Positions 62,811 to 64,000 of a stretch of 64,000 nt of DNA are shown here, piece after piece (the stretch's first letter is position 1; each line of letters starts with the position of its first letter). The notes below the pieces were generated by a model. It saw only the letters and a list, made by a program, of their open reading frames with translations. It made no database searches and was not told the origin of the DNA. This DNA is from Prunella strophiata (Eukaryota > Chordata > Aves > Passeriformes > Prunellidae), in NCBI GenBank assembly GCA_036583965.1, contig JAZBQD010000030.1, positions 51,585,551 through 51,649,550 on the forward strand, given 5' to 3'. Position numbers and translations under genes: made by a program.

Positions 62811-64000
62811 CACTGTAGATCTGGTCTAGGGTCTTTTATATTACAAAAGGGCAGATTCAGTTTCTGAAATAAAGTGCAAGAGCTACAAGTTCAGGAAAGG
62901 GGGAAAATGTGTGGGGAAAAGATTAAAGAGTTCTAAAGGATGGACTGTTTTAGAGAGGTTCTCTCTTAGCACTGATTACATAAAGGCATTTCTAGAAGAT
63001 ATAATATCCTCATGGTAGCCTTGGTCTGTAACTCATCATTGGGCTTCCTATAAAATGGAAGTGTTTTGAATAATGATAAGATACCCTGTATCTAATAATT
63101 TTTAATAACTGAGAATAATTCTGAATAATGAGAGATACTCTGTATCTCTCCAGCCCTGCAACAAAGCCATAGAAGCAGTAAGATATGACTTCAAGAAGAA
63201 CCTGGGCCACCTCCCAACAGCCAGCACCTTTGACATCCTGCTCTTGTATCCAAAACACTGCTGCCATTGTCACCAATCTAGAAACCCTCATCCACAAAGC
63301 TCAGAGAAGCACCAGAGAAACAGGATCACGGCAAGGGAGGTGAGCCAAGCAAGGACTTGACACAGTCCTGGATGTGAACAGCACAGGGAGCACACCAAAA
63401 CCCACGTGAAGGCAGCTGGATCTCATAGCAGTAGCTCAGCCACCAGCTGTGAGGAAGGAAGGAGTCTCATGAGCACTTGAACATTCAAGTGAACTGTCAA
63501 TCCCACCCAGTGATATAAAAAAAACATTGCTCAAAACAGAGTGCCAAGCAAGGCAGATGGACTGAAAAAGCAGGATTTTTTCCACACAAAGCATACTAAG
63601 CAGTCAAACCATGCTTAATAAGATGTTTCCCCATTTAATTCATGCTGCTGTAACTAAATGCAGATGCACATTGCATAACAGGGAAAATGTCAAAGTTTGG
63701 TAGGTTATATGCAGCGAGAGGATAGTATGGGTTTCTCAGGGTGTTATACCCATCAGCTGTACTTAGACCTCAGAGAAATTGACACCATTTTAATTAACAC
63801 AGTTTTGGTTTACATAGAAGGCTTTTTGGGTATTTTATGGGAAGTGACTAAAAAACAAAGATTCATAAAAGACAATATCAGGGGAAATGAATTTTTATGA
63901 CCTAAAAAAAAAAATAAAAAGAGATAGTGACATGTCAGCTTTACTACTCAGCTGTGAAACAGTTTCTACCCATTTTTCAGTTTTCTGGACAATAAGCAAT
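62811..64000 (-). other. WDFY2: WDFY2 intron 1, continuing past the window
   Basis: Holds an imperfect direct repeat pair at 63067-63093 and 63122-63147. Nothing else recognised; a 67-codon open frame at 63697-63900 shows no homology I know. Confidence 0.7.
63067..63147. repeat. 55-bp-period imperfect direct repeat
   Basis: TGAATAATGATAAGATACCC at 63067 and TGAATAATGAGAGATACTCT at 63122, both followed by TGTATCT. Confidence 0.8.

Noticed and set aside
56145..64000. Search for WDFY2 exon 1 and promoter
   Set aside because: No reverse-strand sequence encoding the expected N-terminus and no CpG island; exon 1 is judged to be outside the window.
1..64000. CRISPR arrays, operons, prophage or bacterial defence genes
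   Set aside because: No regularly spaced repeats, no prokaryotic gene density, and clear spliceosomal gene structure throughout.

Overview
The window is vertebrate nuclear DNA, most likely from a bird. Two multi-exon genes are split by long AT-rich introns with canonical GT-AG sites. Five fragments look like the avian LINE CR1, several ending in the ATTCTATGAT-type 3' tail, and one solo LTR resembles a family I associate with bird endogenous retroviruses. Nothing bacterial is present (no operons, no CRISPR array), and nearly all long open frames are chance or repeat shadows. A songbird is possible, but I cannot prove it from sequence alone.

Layout. Positions 1-18487 hold the 3' two-thirds of DHRS12 (a short-chain dehydrogenase/reductase) on the + strand, with seven coding exons from 2593 to the stop at 18485-18487; its N-terminal exons lie before the window. 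Positions 18488-28934 are a 10.4 kb convergent intergenic stretch that must contain both 3' UTRs plus two antisense CR1 fragments. Positions 28935-56144 hold WDFY2 (WD-repeat and FYVE-domain protein 2) on the - strand, with exons 12 down to 2. Exon 1, about 45 residues, is beyond the right edge, so 56145-64000 is intron 1. The tail-to-tail DHRS12/WDFY2 arrangement matches human 13q14.3.

Every exon boundary was placed by reading frame and splice phase, and all phases close: 699 nt for DHRS12 and 1060 nt for WDFY2. The two genes are neighbours rather than a pathway. DHRS12 is an orphan NAD(P)-dependent oxidoreductase; WDFY2 is an early-endosome PI3P-binding adaptor linked to Akt signalling.

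The most notable observations are: (1) WDFY2 intron 5 has the signature of a minor-spliceosome (U12) intron; (2) a full-length decayed 5S rRNA copy sits inside the LTR at 1088-1206; (3) WDFY2 exon 9 has two acceptors 7 nt apart, of which only the inner keeps the frame, shortening the WD6-FYVE linker by two residues relative to the human protein as I recall it; (4) a CpG-dense patch with a CTCF-like motif sits inside the 9.2 kb DHRS12 intron. I found no undescribed multi-gene system.
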